Notes: generated from the letters alone by a model not told the origin. Positions 1-7,231 are shown, counted from the first letter of the stretch. The stretch: DNA of 8,687 nt from an uncultured Pirellulaceae bacterium (GCA_934255105.1 CAKQNH010000149.1:1-8687), one strand, 5' to 3'. Program-made: numbers and translations.

Positions 1-372
1 CTTGAGAACGTGCGGCTGGGTATGACCTTTGCCAGTGGTAAACACGATCTGCAGCACGCCGTTGAGCTGCTGAAAAAAGTGGGCTTGGGAGACCGCTTAC
101 ACTACAAGCCCGCCGCCTTGTCGGTCGGCCAACAGCAGCGTGTGGCCGTAGCTCGCGCGCTGGCCAATCGTCCTAAGTTGCTCTTGGCGGATGAACCGAC
201 GGCCAACATCGATCCCGGCAATCAGCAGAAGATCATCGATCTGCTGCGCCAGTGCTGCCGCGACGAGCAGATCGCCATGTTGCTAGTCACCCACTCCATG
301 GCCATCGCCGACCAGTTCGACCGCGTCGAGAAGCTCGACACCATCAACCGCGCCATCGCTTTGTCTGCGTAA
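1..372 (+). CDS. ABC transporter ATP-binding protein, C-terminal part (5' end outside window)
   Basis: The reading frame is open from the first base (L-E-N before the GTG at 10), so the true start lies upstream; about 123 codons remain of a family usually about 220-240 residues long. The helical-domain end and the second half of the nucleotide-binding fold are visible. The ABC signature LSVGQQQR is at 118-141, with Val replacing the first Gly of LSGGQ. Walker B LLLADEP (Asp at 190-192, catalytic Glu at 193-195) is followed by the D-loop ANID, and the switch His in VTHS is at 292-294. By family knowledge this protein hydrolyses ATP on the cytoplasmic side of an inner-membrane exporter. The TANIDPGNQQ stretch and overall style fit the LolD/MacB (lipoprotein release or macrolide/peptide export) group. 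The cognate permease is not in the window and would be expected upstream. Walker A is also outside the window, so subfamily is uncertain. Confidence 0.9.
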   Translation, partial: LENVRLGMTFASGKHDLQHAVELLKKVGLGDRLHYKPAALSVGQQQRVAVARALANRPKLLLADEPTANIDPGNQQKIIDLLRQCCRDEQIAMLLVTHSMAIADQFDRVEKLDTINRAIALSA

Positions 373-375
373 TAT

Positions 376-410
376 GTAGGCTCGTAACGAACGAAGCGCT
401 GTTACGGCAG
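376..410 (+). repeat. 35-bp palindromic repeat, left copy of inverted pair
   Basis: The copy begins GTAGGCTCGTAAC and ends GCTGTTACGGCAG. Within it CGTAAC (383-388) can pair with GTTACG (401-406), giving a REP-like hairpin. It matches the reverse complement of 631-665 at 33 of 35 positions. It starts three bases after the ATPase stop codon, so it could affect 3' mRNA stability, but there is no U-tract to support a Rho-independent terminator. Confidence 0.85.
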
Positions 411-440
411 GGGCAGCGCAATCGCTTTGGGTTCAACGTC

Positions 441-475
441 TAGCGTTGCCCAGAGTATTTAGCGTTGCCCAGAGT
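441..475. repeat. Two-copy 16-bp direct repeat (TAGCGTTGCCCAGAGT)
   Basis: Identical 16-mers lie at 441-456 and 460-475, separated by three bases (period 19). The first copy can also pair with upstream sequence: GGGCAGCGC at 411-419 against GCGTTGCCC at 443-451, nine pairs counting one G-U wobble. Function is unknown; it looks like another dispersed intergenic repeat. Confidence 0.8.
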
Positions 476-630
476 GCGGTCATTCAATAACTAACGAGAA
501 CCGGTGTGGACACACTTACATTCTGTATTTCTATTTGGTTTGCGTTTGGCAAATGAAGCATAAAGCTTGAACGGTAAAAAGCGAGACGCGGTAGAGAGAG
601 CAAGGCGGCATCGTAATCACGTGTTGCGGT

Positions 631-665
631 CTGCCGTAACAGCGCTTCGCTCGTTACAAGCCTAC
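631..665 (-). repeat. 35-bp palindromic repeat, right copy of inverted pair
   Basis: This is the inverted partner of 376-410, with two substitutions. In this copy the inner hairpin is more complete: read on the minus strand, GTAAC, one unpaired G, AGCG, loop AAG, CGCT, GTTAC. Similarity stops sharply at both ends of the 35 bases, so the unit appears well defined. No target-site duplication is evident around the 290-bp pair. Confidence 0.85.
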
Positions 666-842
666 GGGGCGCGTCTCCTGTCTTGCCTAAGCGGACTGAA
701 ATCGCGCCATATCGGGCGGCTTCTGCCAAAATAAGCTCCATAAATGCCGCCTGTGCGTTGAACTTCTCACGCGGTCCAGTTACGCTAGCGGCGTTTCCCC
801 AAAAACCCCAGCCTCTTTCTTCTCGACCGCGAGCCCTCCCCC

Positions 843-2408
843 ATGAGCCATTCCAGCGACCCTGCCAACCTCCATTACGCAATTGCCCCGAACGCCAGTC
901 GTCTGTTGTGGGCTGGTTTCATGGCTATCTTAGCGGCGGGAGTAGGCTTTTCCGTACGCGGTGCCAGCGTGCTAGAGGAGTGGTCCAAGGCATTTGGCTT
1001 CACGCAAACCGAGCTCGGCGGGATCACAGGTGGAGGCCTCGTCGGATTTGGCGTCATCATCATTATTTCTAGTTTCCTGGCAGAGAAGATTGGTTTCGCG
1101 CGACTGTTGATTTTTGCTTTCGTGGTCCACTTCCTCTCGGCCGTGGTGACGCTGGCGGCACCTGCGGTATTCGTAGCCGGTGGCAAGGACCTGACGTTCT
1201 GGTGCCTGTTCATCGGCATGTTCATGTTCGCGATCGGCAACGGCGTATGTGAAGCGGTAGTCAACCCGCTGGTCGCCCAACTCTACCCCAACAACAAAAC
1301 ACACTACTTGAACATCTTGCATGCGGGCTGGCCCGCCGGATTGATTCTCGGCGGCGTGGCGTCGATTTTCTTGGCGGATAAAGTTTCGTGGCAGATTCAA
1401 ATCAGCCTGTTTCTGATCCCGGTCGTGCTGTATGGCTTGATGATCTTTGGCCAAAGAATGCCGGCGACGGAAGCCAGCGCCAGCGGGCTGTCGTTTGGGC
1501 AGATCATGCTGCAGTTTGTTTCGCCGCTGTTGCTGTTCCTCCTGTTGATCCACGCCATGGTGGGTTATGTCGAACTGGGAACCGATTCGTGGATTGCTCG
1601 TATCACCGGTTCGATCTTGAATGAAACGACGGGGCGGTGGTTGTTTGTCTACACATCGGCGCTGATGTTTATTTTGCGTTTTGTGGCGGGGCCCATCGTG
1701 CACCGCATTTCGCCGCTGGGGCTGCTATTCGTCAGCGCTATACTGGCCACCATCGGGCTCTATACGCTGGGTGGCGTGGGCACGACGGCTGCGGCTATTG
1801 TCGCACTGACCATCTATGGACTGGGCAAGACCTTCTTTTGGCCCACCATGCTGGCGGTGGTTTCCGAGCGTTTCCCTAAAGGGGGCGCGGTTACCTTGGG
1901 AGTGGTCGGCGGAGTCGGCATGCTCTCGGCCGGTTTGCTAGGCGGGCCTGGTATTGGCTTCAAACAAGATAAATTTGCGTCTGAGAAACTAGAACAGACG
2001 TCGCCTGAAATCTATGCACGCTACAAAGCGGATAAGGAAAACCACTTCTTGGGCTTTACCACTCAGGGCCTCAACGGCAGCAAGGTCGCCACGTTGACCG
2101 ATGACGGCAAGAAGCTAGCCAGCGATATGGAGGTCCTAGAGACTACGGGCCAGAGCGATGCCAACTTGCAGCAGCTCGATCAATGGTGGGCGGATGCTAA
2201 GACGACTGCGAAGGTGGACGCTGCTCCGGTCAAGGCAGCCACGCTGTTTGGCAGTCGCATGGCCCTCAAACTGACAGCCATCGTCCCCGCCATCATGGCC
2301 GTCTGCTACCTGCTGCTGATCGTCTACTTCAGATCGATCGGTGGTTACAAGGCGTTGCGCATCGATGGTGAGGAATTGACCGGCGGCATCGAAGGGCCCG
2401 TCCGCTAA
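843..2408 (+). CDS. Major facilitator superfamily permease (FucP-like sugar permease group suspected)
   Basis: This 521-residue, highly hydrophobic protein has the MFS layout of about 12 inner-membrane helices. The first helix is near residues 21-40 and the last near 473-496. The region GNGVCEAVVNPLVAQLYP followed by LNILHAGWPAGLILGG resembles the conserved helix 4-5 area of fucose permease-like MFS proteins, so a sugar or nucleoside substrate with proton symport is plausible; this is inference. Unusually, about 100 hydrophilic residues (roughly 372-472, many Lys, Asp, Glu, Gln) sit between the penultimate hydrophobic block and the final helix, making the protein longer than the usual 400-450. 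The ATG at 843 lacks a Shine-Dalgarno sequence, as do other genes here, and is chosen because the first helix follows at the normal distance. The gene has wide gaps on both sides and is probably monocistronic. Confidence 0.88.
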   Translation: MSHSSDPANLHYAIAPNASRLLWAGFMAILAAGVGFSVRGASVLEEWSKAFGFTQTELGGITGGGLVGFGVIIIISSFLAEKIGFARLLIFAFVVHFLSAVVTLAAPAVFVAGGKDLTFWCLFIGMFMFAIGNGVCEAVVNPLVAQLYPNNKTHYLNILHAGWPAGLILGGVASIFLADKVSWQIQISLFLIPVVLYGLMIFGQRMPATEASASGLSFGQIMLQFVSPLLLFLLLIHAMVGYVELGTDSWIARITGSILNETTGRWLFVYTSALMFILRFVAGPIVHRISPLGLLFVSAILATIGLYTLGGVGTTAAAIVALTIYGLGKTFFWPTMLAVVSERFPKGGAVTLGVVGGVGMLSAGLLGGPGIGFKQDKFASEKLEQTSPEIYARYKADKENHFLGFTTQGLNGSKVATLTDDGKKLASDMEVLETTGQSDANLQQLDQWWADAKTTAKVDAAPVKAATLFGSRMALKLTAIVPAIMAVCYLLLIVYFRSIGGYKALRIDGEELTGGIEGPVR

Positions 2409-2453
2409 TAGCCCTGTCCGCTAACAAGTGAATACGGATTGCGCAGTCCCCTC

Positions 2454-2561
2454 TCCCTCGCTTAGGCTCGACCTCTCCCAAAGGGAGAAGAGCCAGGGTG
2501 TGTCAGAGACTCCCTCGCTTAGGCTCGACCTCTCCCAAAGGGAGAAGAGCCAGGGTGTGTC
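2454..2561. repeat. Two identical 51-bp structured repeats (period 57)
   Basis: Copies at 2454-2504 and 2511-2561 are identical by eye, with a six-base spacer. Each can fold into one long stem. In copy 1, TCTCCC (2474-2479) pairs with GGGAGA (2483-2488) around an AAA loop. GGCTC (2465-2469) pairs with GAGCC (2490-2494), and CCCT (2455-2458) pairs with AGGG (2495-2498). That gives 15 pairs, with nearly all unpaired bases on the 5' side. It lies about 45 bases after the MFS stop codon, so it could act as a transcript end or stability element; without a U-tract it is not called a terminator. Confidence 0.88.
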
Positions 2562-2654
2562 GTTGGCTTGATGCGGGGGTGTCTGTTCTGGCGGTTTGCG
2601 CAAGAAATCCGGGGCGGCCTGGAATGCAACCGTATCGACTTCGGCGCAGTTGAT

Positions 2655-2660
2655 TACAAT
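2655..2660 (+). promoter_or_regulatory. Possible -10 box (TACAAT) upstream of the RND operon
   Basis: TACAAT lies about 70 bases before the adaptor start codon, a reasonable place for the operon promoter. No good -35 hexamer is found 16-18 bases upstream (GTATCG at 17 bases), and there is no extended TGn motif. The call rests on the hexamer and position only. Confidence 0.25.
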
Positions 2661-2729
2661 ACATGGCTTGCCCATTCTCTAGGGCGACTTATCGCACCGT
2701 TTTAAGCTTCGAACTCCGGATCACAGTAG

Positions 2730-3878
2730 ATGAAAAACTGGGCCGTTTGGCTGGGCTCCGCCGTACTTTTGCTAGTTATTTTGAGTCTGATAGGTGGGTT
2801 GGCTTGGTTTAAATACAATGAGATTCAAAGGGCGATGAATATGCCGCCCCCCCCCGAGCAACCCATCTCGATCATGGCCGTACCGGCTAAGGAGATTTCG
2901 TTCCGGCCCAGCGCGACTATGATCGGCACGGTGCTCTCCCCCCGCTCGATAGTGCTCAGCAATGAAATTGCGGGAACGGTATCTGCCATCCATTTTCAAC
3001 CGGGGCAGATTGTCGACAAGGGGGATGTGCTCGTGGAGCTGGACTCCAGCGTGGAGCGAGCTCAGCTCGAAGCGGCTAAGGCGCGCCAGCGGATTGCCGA
3101 ATCGGTCCACAAACGCATTCGCGAAGCGGCGGCTACGCGAGCGGTGACCCCCAGCGAACTGGATGAAGCCACCGCGCAGTTGTCACAAGCCGTCGCCCAA
3201 GTGGACGAGCTGGAAGCGGTCATCAGTCGCAAAACTCTGAAGGCACCCTTTCGCGCGAAGATTGGCTTGGCCGATACCCACGAAGGGCAGTTTTTGCCCA
3301 GCGGATTTAATATCGCATCTCTGCAAGGGATCGAAGACTACGAATACGTTGACTTCATGATTCCCCAGTCTGCATCGGATTCAGTCCGCGTGGGCGATAC
3401 GGTCCAACTGCGAGTGCAGTCGCACAGTTTGACCGGCGAGGTCATTGCATTGGATTCGCGAGCCGATGCCAGCAGTCGCAATTTGAAGGCGCGCGCAAAG
3501 GTGGCCAGTCAGCCAGAAGTATTGATACCAGGCGACTCGGTCAAGGTGCTGATCGAGTATGGCGAGCGCGTGGAAACGGCGGCAGTCCCCGCTGAAGCGC
3601 TCCGCTCGGCACCTATGCAAACGTACGTGTACGTCATCGAGCCTGACAAAGAGGGAGCGCTCAGAGCCCACTCGCGCCAAGTCGTCCCTGGCCCAACGGT
3701 CGACGGCTGGCTGAGCATCATGTCGGGGCTGGCAGTCGGCAGCCGGGTGGTCGCCGAAGGGAGTTTTAAGTTGCGGGAAGGCGCGTTGGTCAACATCATC
3801 TCTCCGGCTGTAGCTGAAAATATTCCAGCCGGTGTCGATCCGCTACCAGTTGTAGATATCGTTCCCAACGCCCTGTAG
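2730..3878 (+). CDS. RND efflux periplasmic adaptor (HlyD/MexE-type membrane fusion protein)
   Basis: This 382-residue protein would link an inner-membrane RND pump to an outer-membrane channel. An uncleaved-looking N-terminal helix (residues 5-27) anchors it; there is no lipobox Cys. A Pro-rich linker (39-45) follows, encoded partly by nine consecutive C bases. The first lipoyl half is seen at about 80-105 (GTVSAIHFQPGQIVDKGD, then LVELD). A short coiled-coil hairpin at about 106-165 contains the tip-like RAVTPSELDEA, and the second lipoyl half starts at KAPFRAKIGL (171-180). Beta-barrel and membrane-proximal domains cover about 200-360. Length is normal for the family. It is followed after 34 bases by the pump gene, so the two are almost certainly co-transcribed. 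The ATG lacks a clear Shine-Dalgarno sequence. Substrate cannot be told from sequence. Confidence 0.93.
   Translation: MKNWAVWLGSAVLLLVILSLIGGLAWFKYNEIQRAMNMPPPPEQPISIMAVPAKEISFRPSATMIGTVLSPRSIVLSNEIAGTVSAIHFQPGQIVDKGDVLVELDSSVERAQLEAAKARQRIAESVHKRIREAAATRAVTPSELDEATAQLSQAVAQVDELEAVISRKTLKAPFRAKIGLADTHEGQFLPSGFNIASLQGIEDYEYVDFMIPQSASDSVRVGDTVQLRVQSHSLTGEVIALDSRADASSRNLKARAKVASQPEVLIPGDSVKVLIEYGERVETAAVPAEALRSAPMQTYVYVIEPDKEGALRAHSRQVVPGPTVDGWLSIMSGLAVGSRVVAEGSFKLREGALVNIISPAVAENIPAGVDPLPVVDIVPNAL
2847..2855 (+). repeat. Nine-base poly-C tract inside the adaptor gene
   Basis: The run encodes Pro40-Pro42 just after the membrane anchor. Loss of one C would bring a TGA into frame at 2920-2922; gain of one C would bring a TAA into frame at 2888-2890. 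Either slip would therefore remove nearly the whole periplasmic part. The tract itself is directly seen; any phase-variation role is inference. Confidence 0.9.
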
Positions 3879-3912
3879 TCTGCCTATCACACCGAATTGA
3901 ATAGTTGCCATC

Positions 3913-6900
3913 GTGACACCCGGAATTACTCGTAGTATCACTGACATTTTCATCAAGCGGCCCGTGTTGGCCGTAGTGATCAATATCGCCATCGTGTTGG
4001 TCGGTCTGCGAGCCATGGTGCTACTGCCCATCCAGCAGTATCCGACGATTGAGAGTACGTCTGTGCTGATCACCACGTACTACATCGGCGCTAGTGCAGA
4101 AACGGTGCGTGGTTTTTTAACGACGCCTATTGAGCAGGCCGTATCATCCATCGCTGGAGTCGACTTTATCGAATCGAGTTCGATGGCTGGAGCGAGCACA
4201 ATAACAATTCGACTCAAGCTCAATCACGACAGCACTCAGGCATTGGCTGAGGTCAATGCTAGGCTGCAGCAGGTGCGACGGACGCTGCCGGCGGAGGCCG
4301 AACCGCCTGTGATTGAACTGCAGCGTGCTGACCGACCGTACGCGTCGTTTTACATCAGCTTCACCTCCGACGAATTCAGCATTTCCAAACTCACCGATTG
4401 GCTCAATCGCAACATTCAACCCCAGCTTTCAACCTTGGCTGGGGTACAACGCGTGGGAGTCGAAGCGGGGCAGATGCCGGCCATGCGCATTTGGATTTCT
4501 CCCAATCGATTAAGCGAGTTGAATCTGACGCCCGGCGATGTATACAATGCGCTGCAGCGGAATAACTATCTAGCTGCTATTGGGCGGATTCGTAGCGACA
4601 CGGTGCAGATCGATTTGCTGACCAACACCGACTTGCGATCGGTTTCAGAATTCGAGGATCTAATCGTTTCGCATAGCAGCGGAGGCATCATCCGACTCAA
4701 GGATGTAGCCACCATCGAGCTGGGTTCGGAGGAGCCGCTGGCCACCGCCATGTACGAAGGCCGCGAGGCCGTTTACATGTCCGTTTGGCCACTGCCCGGC
4801 AGCAACGAAATCGAAGTGGCCAATGGATTGTTTGCGGGTATGGAACGCCTGCGGCCGACGCTGCCCGAACACATTGAGATGGAGCTGGCATTCGATTCGA
4901 CCAAGTTCATGCGCGATGCCTTACGCGAGATCTCAAAGACCTTGGTCGAAACCGTGTTGATCGTGGGCGTGGTTGTGTTTCTCTTCTTGGGCTCAATCCG
5001 CACCGCCATCGTGCCACTAGTCGCCATGCCCGTGTCGCTGATAGGGGCGATGATGCTGATGCTGCTACTGGGGTTCTCGCTCAACTTGCTGACCATTTTG
5101 GCTATCGTGTTAGCGGTGGGGCTAGTGGTCGACGATGCCATCGTAGTGGTCGAAAATATTCAACGGCATGTGCAGTTGGGATTGAGCCGCAGGGCGGCCG
5201 CGCTGGTCGGTGCCCGCGAATTGGTCGGTCCGATTATCGCCATGACGATTACGCTGGCCGTGGTCTACGCGCCGATCGGCTTCCAGGGTGGATTGACCGG
5301 CATGCTATTCCGCGAATTCGCTTTTACGTTGGCCGCCGCCGTGGTGGTTTCGGGCGTGGTAGCTATTACCCTATCTCCCGTGATGAGCTCACTGATGCTC
5401 CATCGCTCCGGCAAGGAAGGTTTTCTGACGCGCTTTGTCAATCGTCGTTTTGAAACCGTCCGACGTCTATATTCATGGATGCTGAGAGGCGCCCTGCAGG
5501 TGCGCTGGGCGATCGCTGGCTGCACGGTGCTCATCGCTCTGTGTAGCGCACCGCTGTACATGTTCAGTGGTAAAGAACTAGCGCCTGTCGAAGACCAAAG
5601 TGCGATTGCGGTTTTCATGTCGGCTGCACCCAATGCCACACTCAAATCGACCACGCACTGGGCCAAGGACTTGGCTGGCAAACTACAGGGCCTACCTGAA
5701 TCCGAGTACATGTGGGCTCTAGTTACTCCTGGGACCGGCTTTGGCGGCATCATTACCAAGGACTTCGATCAGCGAACGCGAACTACCACGGCCATGTACC
5801 CCGAGGTTTTTGCACTGGCTTCGCAAATCCCCGGTGTTGAACCCTTTCCCATTTTGTTGCCACCTCTGCCTGGTGCCGGTCAGTACGACGTGGAATTGGT
5901 GATCAAGAGCGATGATCCGCCGGTGCGTCTGGCCGAACAGGCTAGCCAGATTGCACAACAGGCGCAGCAGGCCGGGATGTTCATGTTCGTCGACACCGAT
6001 TTAAAGATCGATCTACCCCAGGCACGGGTGAGCGTGGATCGCGAGAAGGTGGCTGACTTGGGAATGGATTTGGCCGTCGTTGCCAAAGAGTTGGGTGTGT
6101 TGTTGGGTGGCGGTTACGTAAACCGCTTCAACTACTTCAATCGTTCGTATCAAGTCATCCCACAGTTGGCCGAAGAGGAACGGCAGTCGCTCTCGGCGTT
6201 GATGGATCTGAAAATCCGCAGCCCGTCCGGCGAACTCATCTCAGTTGCCAACTTTGCATCCATCGAACCGGTCACCGCGCCACGCAGCTTGACGCGTTTC
6301 CAACAGCAGAGTTCGTTCCGCATCTTCGCAGGAGTCCTCCCTGGGGTGACCAAAGAAGCTGGACTGAACAAGCTCGAATCGATTGCGCGCGAAGTAATGG
6401 GGCCGACCATCGCCCTGGACTACGCCGGCGAATCGCGGCAGATACGCCAAGAAGGTTCGGCTCTGATCGTCACGCTTGGGTTTGCGCTGATCATGATCTA
6501 CTTGGTGCTGGCTGCACAGTTCCATTCCTTTCGCGATCCATTGATCGTATTGTTGGGCTCGGTCCCCTTGGCAATTTCTGGTGCCTTGGCGCTGACCTTC
6601 TTGGGGCTGACCACCATCAATATTTATTCGCAGGTCGGGTTGATCACGCTGGTAGGCTTGGTGGCCAAGAACGGGATTCTGATCGTCGAATTCGCCAACT
6701 CATTGCAAGAGGAAGGCCAGCCCAAACGCTTGGCGATTTTCAATGCAGCTCAGACTCGTTTGCGGCCCATTCTGATGACCTCCTTTGCGACTGTGTTTGG
6801 ACACCTTCCGTTGGTGTTTGTCGCGGGACCGGGCGCCGAAGCGCGCAATAGTATCGGCATCGTGCTCGTCGCCGGGATGGCCATTGGAACGATCTTTACA

Positions 6901-7041
6901 CTATTCGTCGTGCCAGCTCTCTATCTGTTGTTAGCTGCGGACCATCGGTCTACAGCCGAGGAGGACGAGCGATTCGAAATTGAAGCTCGCGACAGCCAGC
7001 GTCTTGCAGCTAGCGAACCCTCCAAAGTCTTCGCCTCATAG
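3913..7041 (+). CDS. RND efflux pump inner-membrane subunit (HAE1 class, AcrB/MexF/MdtB-like)
   Basis: This 1042-residue protein is close in length to E. coli AcrB (1049). It is expected to act as a trimeric proton/drug antiporter. Helix 1 is at about 16-35. Helices 2-6 span about 342-490, helix 7 about 530-548, helices 8-12 about 848-1005, and two large periplasmic porter/docking loops lie between. The proton-relay residues are kept: Asp407-Asp408 in GLVVDDAIVVVEN (helix 4) and Lys919 in GLVAKNGILIVEF (helix 10), matching AcrB D407, D408 and K940. The GTG start gives the standard amphipathic N-terminus ITDIFIKRPVLA; there is no obvious Shine-Dalgarno. It follows the adaptor gene by 34 bases. 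No outer-membrane factor gene follows; instead a hairpin array begins right after the stop. Substrates could be drugs, dyes or lipids; this cannot be decided here. Confidence 0.96.
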   Translation: MTPGITRSITDIFIKRPVLAVVINIAIVLVGLRAMVLLPIQQYPTIESTSVLITTYYIGASAETVRGFLTTPIEQAVSSIAGVDFIESSSMAGASTITIRLKLNHDSTQALAEVNARLQQVRRTLPAEAEPPVIELQRADRPYASFYISFTSDEFSISKLTDWLNRNIQPQLSTLAGVQRVGVEAGQMPAMRIWISPNRLSELNLTPGDVYNALQRNNYLAAIGRIRSDTVQIDLLTNTDLRSVSEFEDLIVSHSSGGIIRLKDVATIELGSEEPLATAMYEGREAVYMSVWPLPGSNEIEVANGLFAGMERLRPTLPEHIEMELAFDSTKFMRDALREISKTLVETVLIVGVVVFLFLGSIRTAIVPLVAMPVSLIGAMMLMLLLGFSLNLLTILAIVLAVGLVVDDAIVVVENIQRHVQLGLSRRAAALVGARELVGPIIAMTITLAVVYAPIGFQGGLTGMLFREFAFTLAAAVVVSGVVAITLSPVMSSLMLHRSGKEGFLTRFVNRRFETVRRLYSWMLRGALQVRWAIAGCTVLIALCSAPLYMFSGKELAPVEDQSAIAVFMSAAPNATLKSTTHWAKDLAGKLQGLPESEYMWALVTPGTGFGGIITKDFDQRTRTTTAMYPEVFALASQIPGVEPFPILLPPLPGAGQYDVELVIKSDDPPVRLAEQASQIAQQAQQAGMFMFVDTDLKIDLPQARVSVDREKVADLGMDLAVVAKELGVLLGGGYVNRFNYFNRSYQVIPQLAEEERQSLSALMDLKIRSPSGELISVANFASIEPVTAPRSLTRFQQQSSFRIFAGVLPGVTKEAGLNKLESIAREVMGPTIALDYAGESRQIRQEGSALIVTLGFALIMIYLVLAAQFHSFRDPLIVLLGSVPLAISGALALTFLGLTTINIYSQVGLITLVGLVAKNGILIVEFANSLQEEGQPKRLAIFNAAQTRLRPILMTSFATVFGHLPLVFVAGPGAEARNSIGIVLVAGMAIGTIFTLFVVPALYLLLAADHRSTAEEDERFEIEARDSQRLAASEPSKVFAS

Positions 7042-7125
7042 GTAGAACGGGCACTCCTGCCCGTTTGCTGAGTAGAACGGGCACTCCTGCCCGTTTAATT
7101 AACGAGCCCTCGCACTCCTGCCCGT
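7042..7125 (+). repeat. Hairpin array directly after the RND pump gene; possible transcript end
   Basis: Two identical 25-bp copies (7042-7066 and 7072-7096, period 30) each hold a perfect 7-bp stem: AACGGGC, loop ACTCCT, GCCCGTT. A third, partly matching copy (GCACTCCTGCCCGT, 7112-7125) has lost its left arm. The first stem begins five bases after the pump stop codon and ends with only three T's, so it could terminate or protect the operon mRNA, but it is weak as a classical intrinsic terminator. The unit looks like a dispersed repeat rather than a one-off terminator. Confidence 0.85.
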
Positions 7126-7200
7126 CTTCCACTCCACATCTCAAATAGTATCGGCCCTACGCCAGCTAGCCTGGCATGAGCCAAAGTTTTGCGAGAATTG

Positions 7201-7221
7201 TTGGAGTCTAGCCTTTAGGCG
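7201..7221 (-). repeat. Inverted diverged copy of the GGCTAAAGCC repeat
   Basis: Its reverse complement matches the start of the direct units at 17 of 21 positions (CG.CTAAAG.CT.GACTCCA with four changes). Two of the four changes swap a G-C pair for a C-G pair in the core, so the 4-bp palindrome is kept: GCCT/AGGC instead of GGCT/AGCC. It can also pair imperfectly with the first direct unit to form one long stem. Confidence 0.75.
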
Positions 7222-7231
7222 ATTCAAGAGA

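Larger units (their letters stand above)
373..842. other. Gene-free interval between ABC ATPase and MFS permease
   Basis: This 470-bp gap has no convincing gene. It contains the 35-bp inverted repeat pair and the 16-bp tandem repeat described separately. A minus-strand reading frame (484-882) crosses it, but its composition is low-complexity Gly/Arg/Trp at the start, it reads through one repeat arm, and it overlaps the start of the MFS gene; it is rejected. No U-tracted terminator follows the ATPase stop codon, and no clear -35/-10 pair could be assigned upstream of the MFS gene. Confidence 0.7.
2409..2729. other. Gene-free interval between MFS permease and RND operon
   Basis: The 321-bp gap holds the 51-bp tandem repeat at 2454-2561 and a possible -10 element near 2655. 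A short minus-strand reading frame over 2421-2675 is mostly the repeat translated twice and is not accepted as a gene. A small direct repeat, GTCCGCTAA, occurs at 2400-2408 and 2415-2423 across the MFS stop codon. Confidence 0.7.

Noticed and set aside
484..882. Minus-strand reading frame of 132 codons
   Set aside because: It starts within the MFS gene, has a low-complexity Gly/Arg/Trp N-terminus, translates straight through a repeat arm and shows no domain; it is treated as chance.
972..1703. Long minus-strand reading frame (243 codons) opposite the MFS gene
   Set aside because: Its composition is rich in Arg, Gln, His and Asp, typical of an antisense shadow of a hydrophobic protein gene, and the plus-strand MFS assignment is strong.
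2421..2675. Minus-strand reading frame with a repeated peptide (DTPWLFSLWERSSLSEG twice)
   Set aside because: The repeated peptide is just the 51-bp DNA repeat translated twice; no start signal or domain supports a gene.
7046..7066. Classical Rho-independent terminator for the RND operon
   Set aside because: The stem is good but only three T's follow and the unit is repeated, so it is recorded as a repeat with a possible termination role rather than as a terminator.
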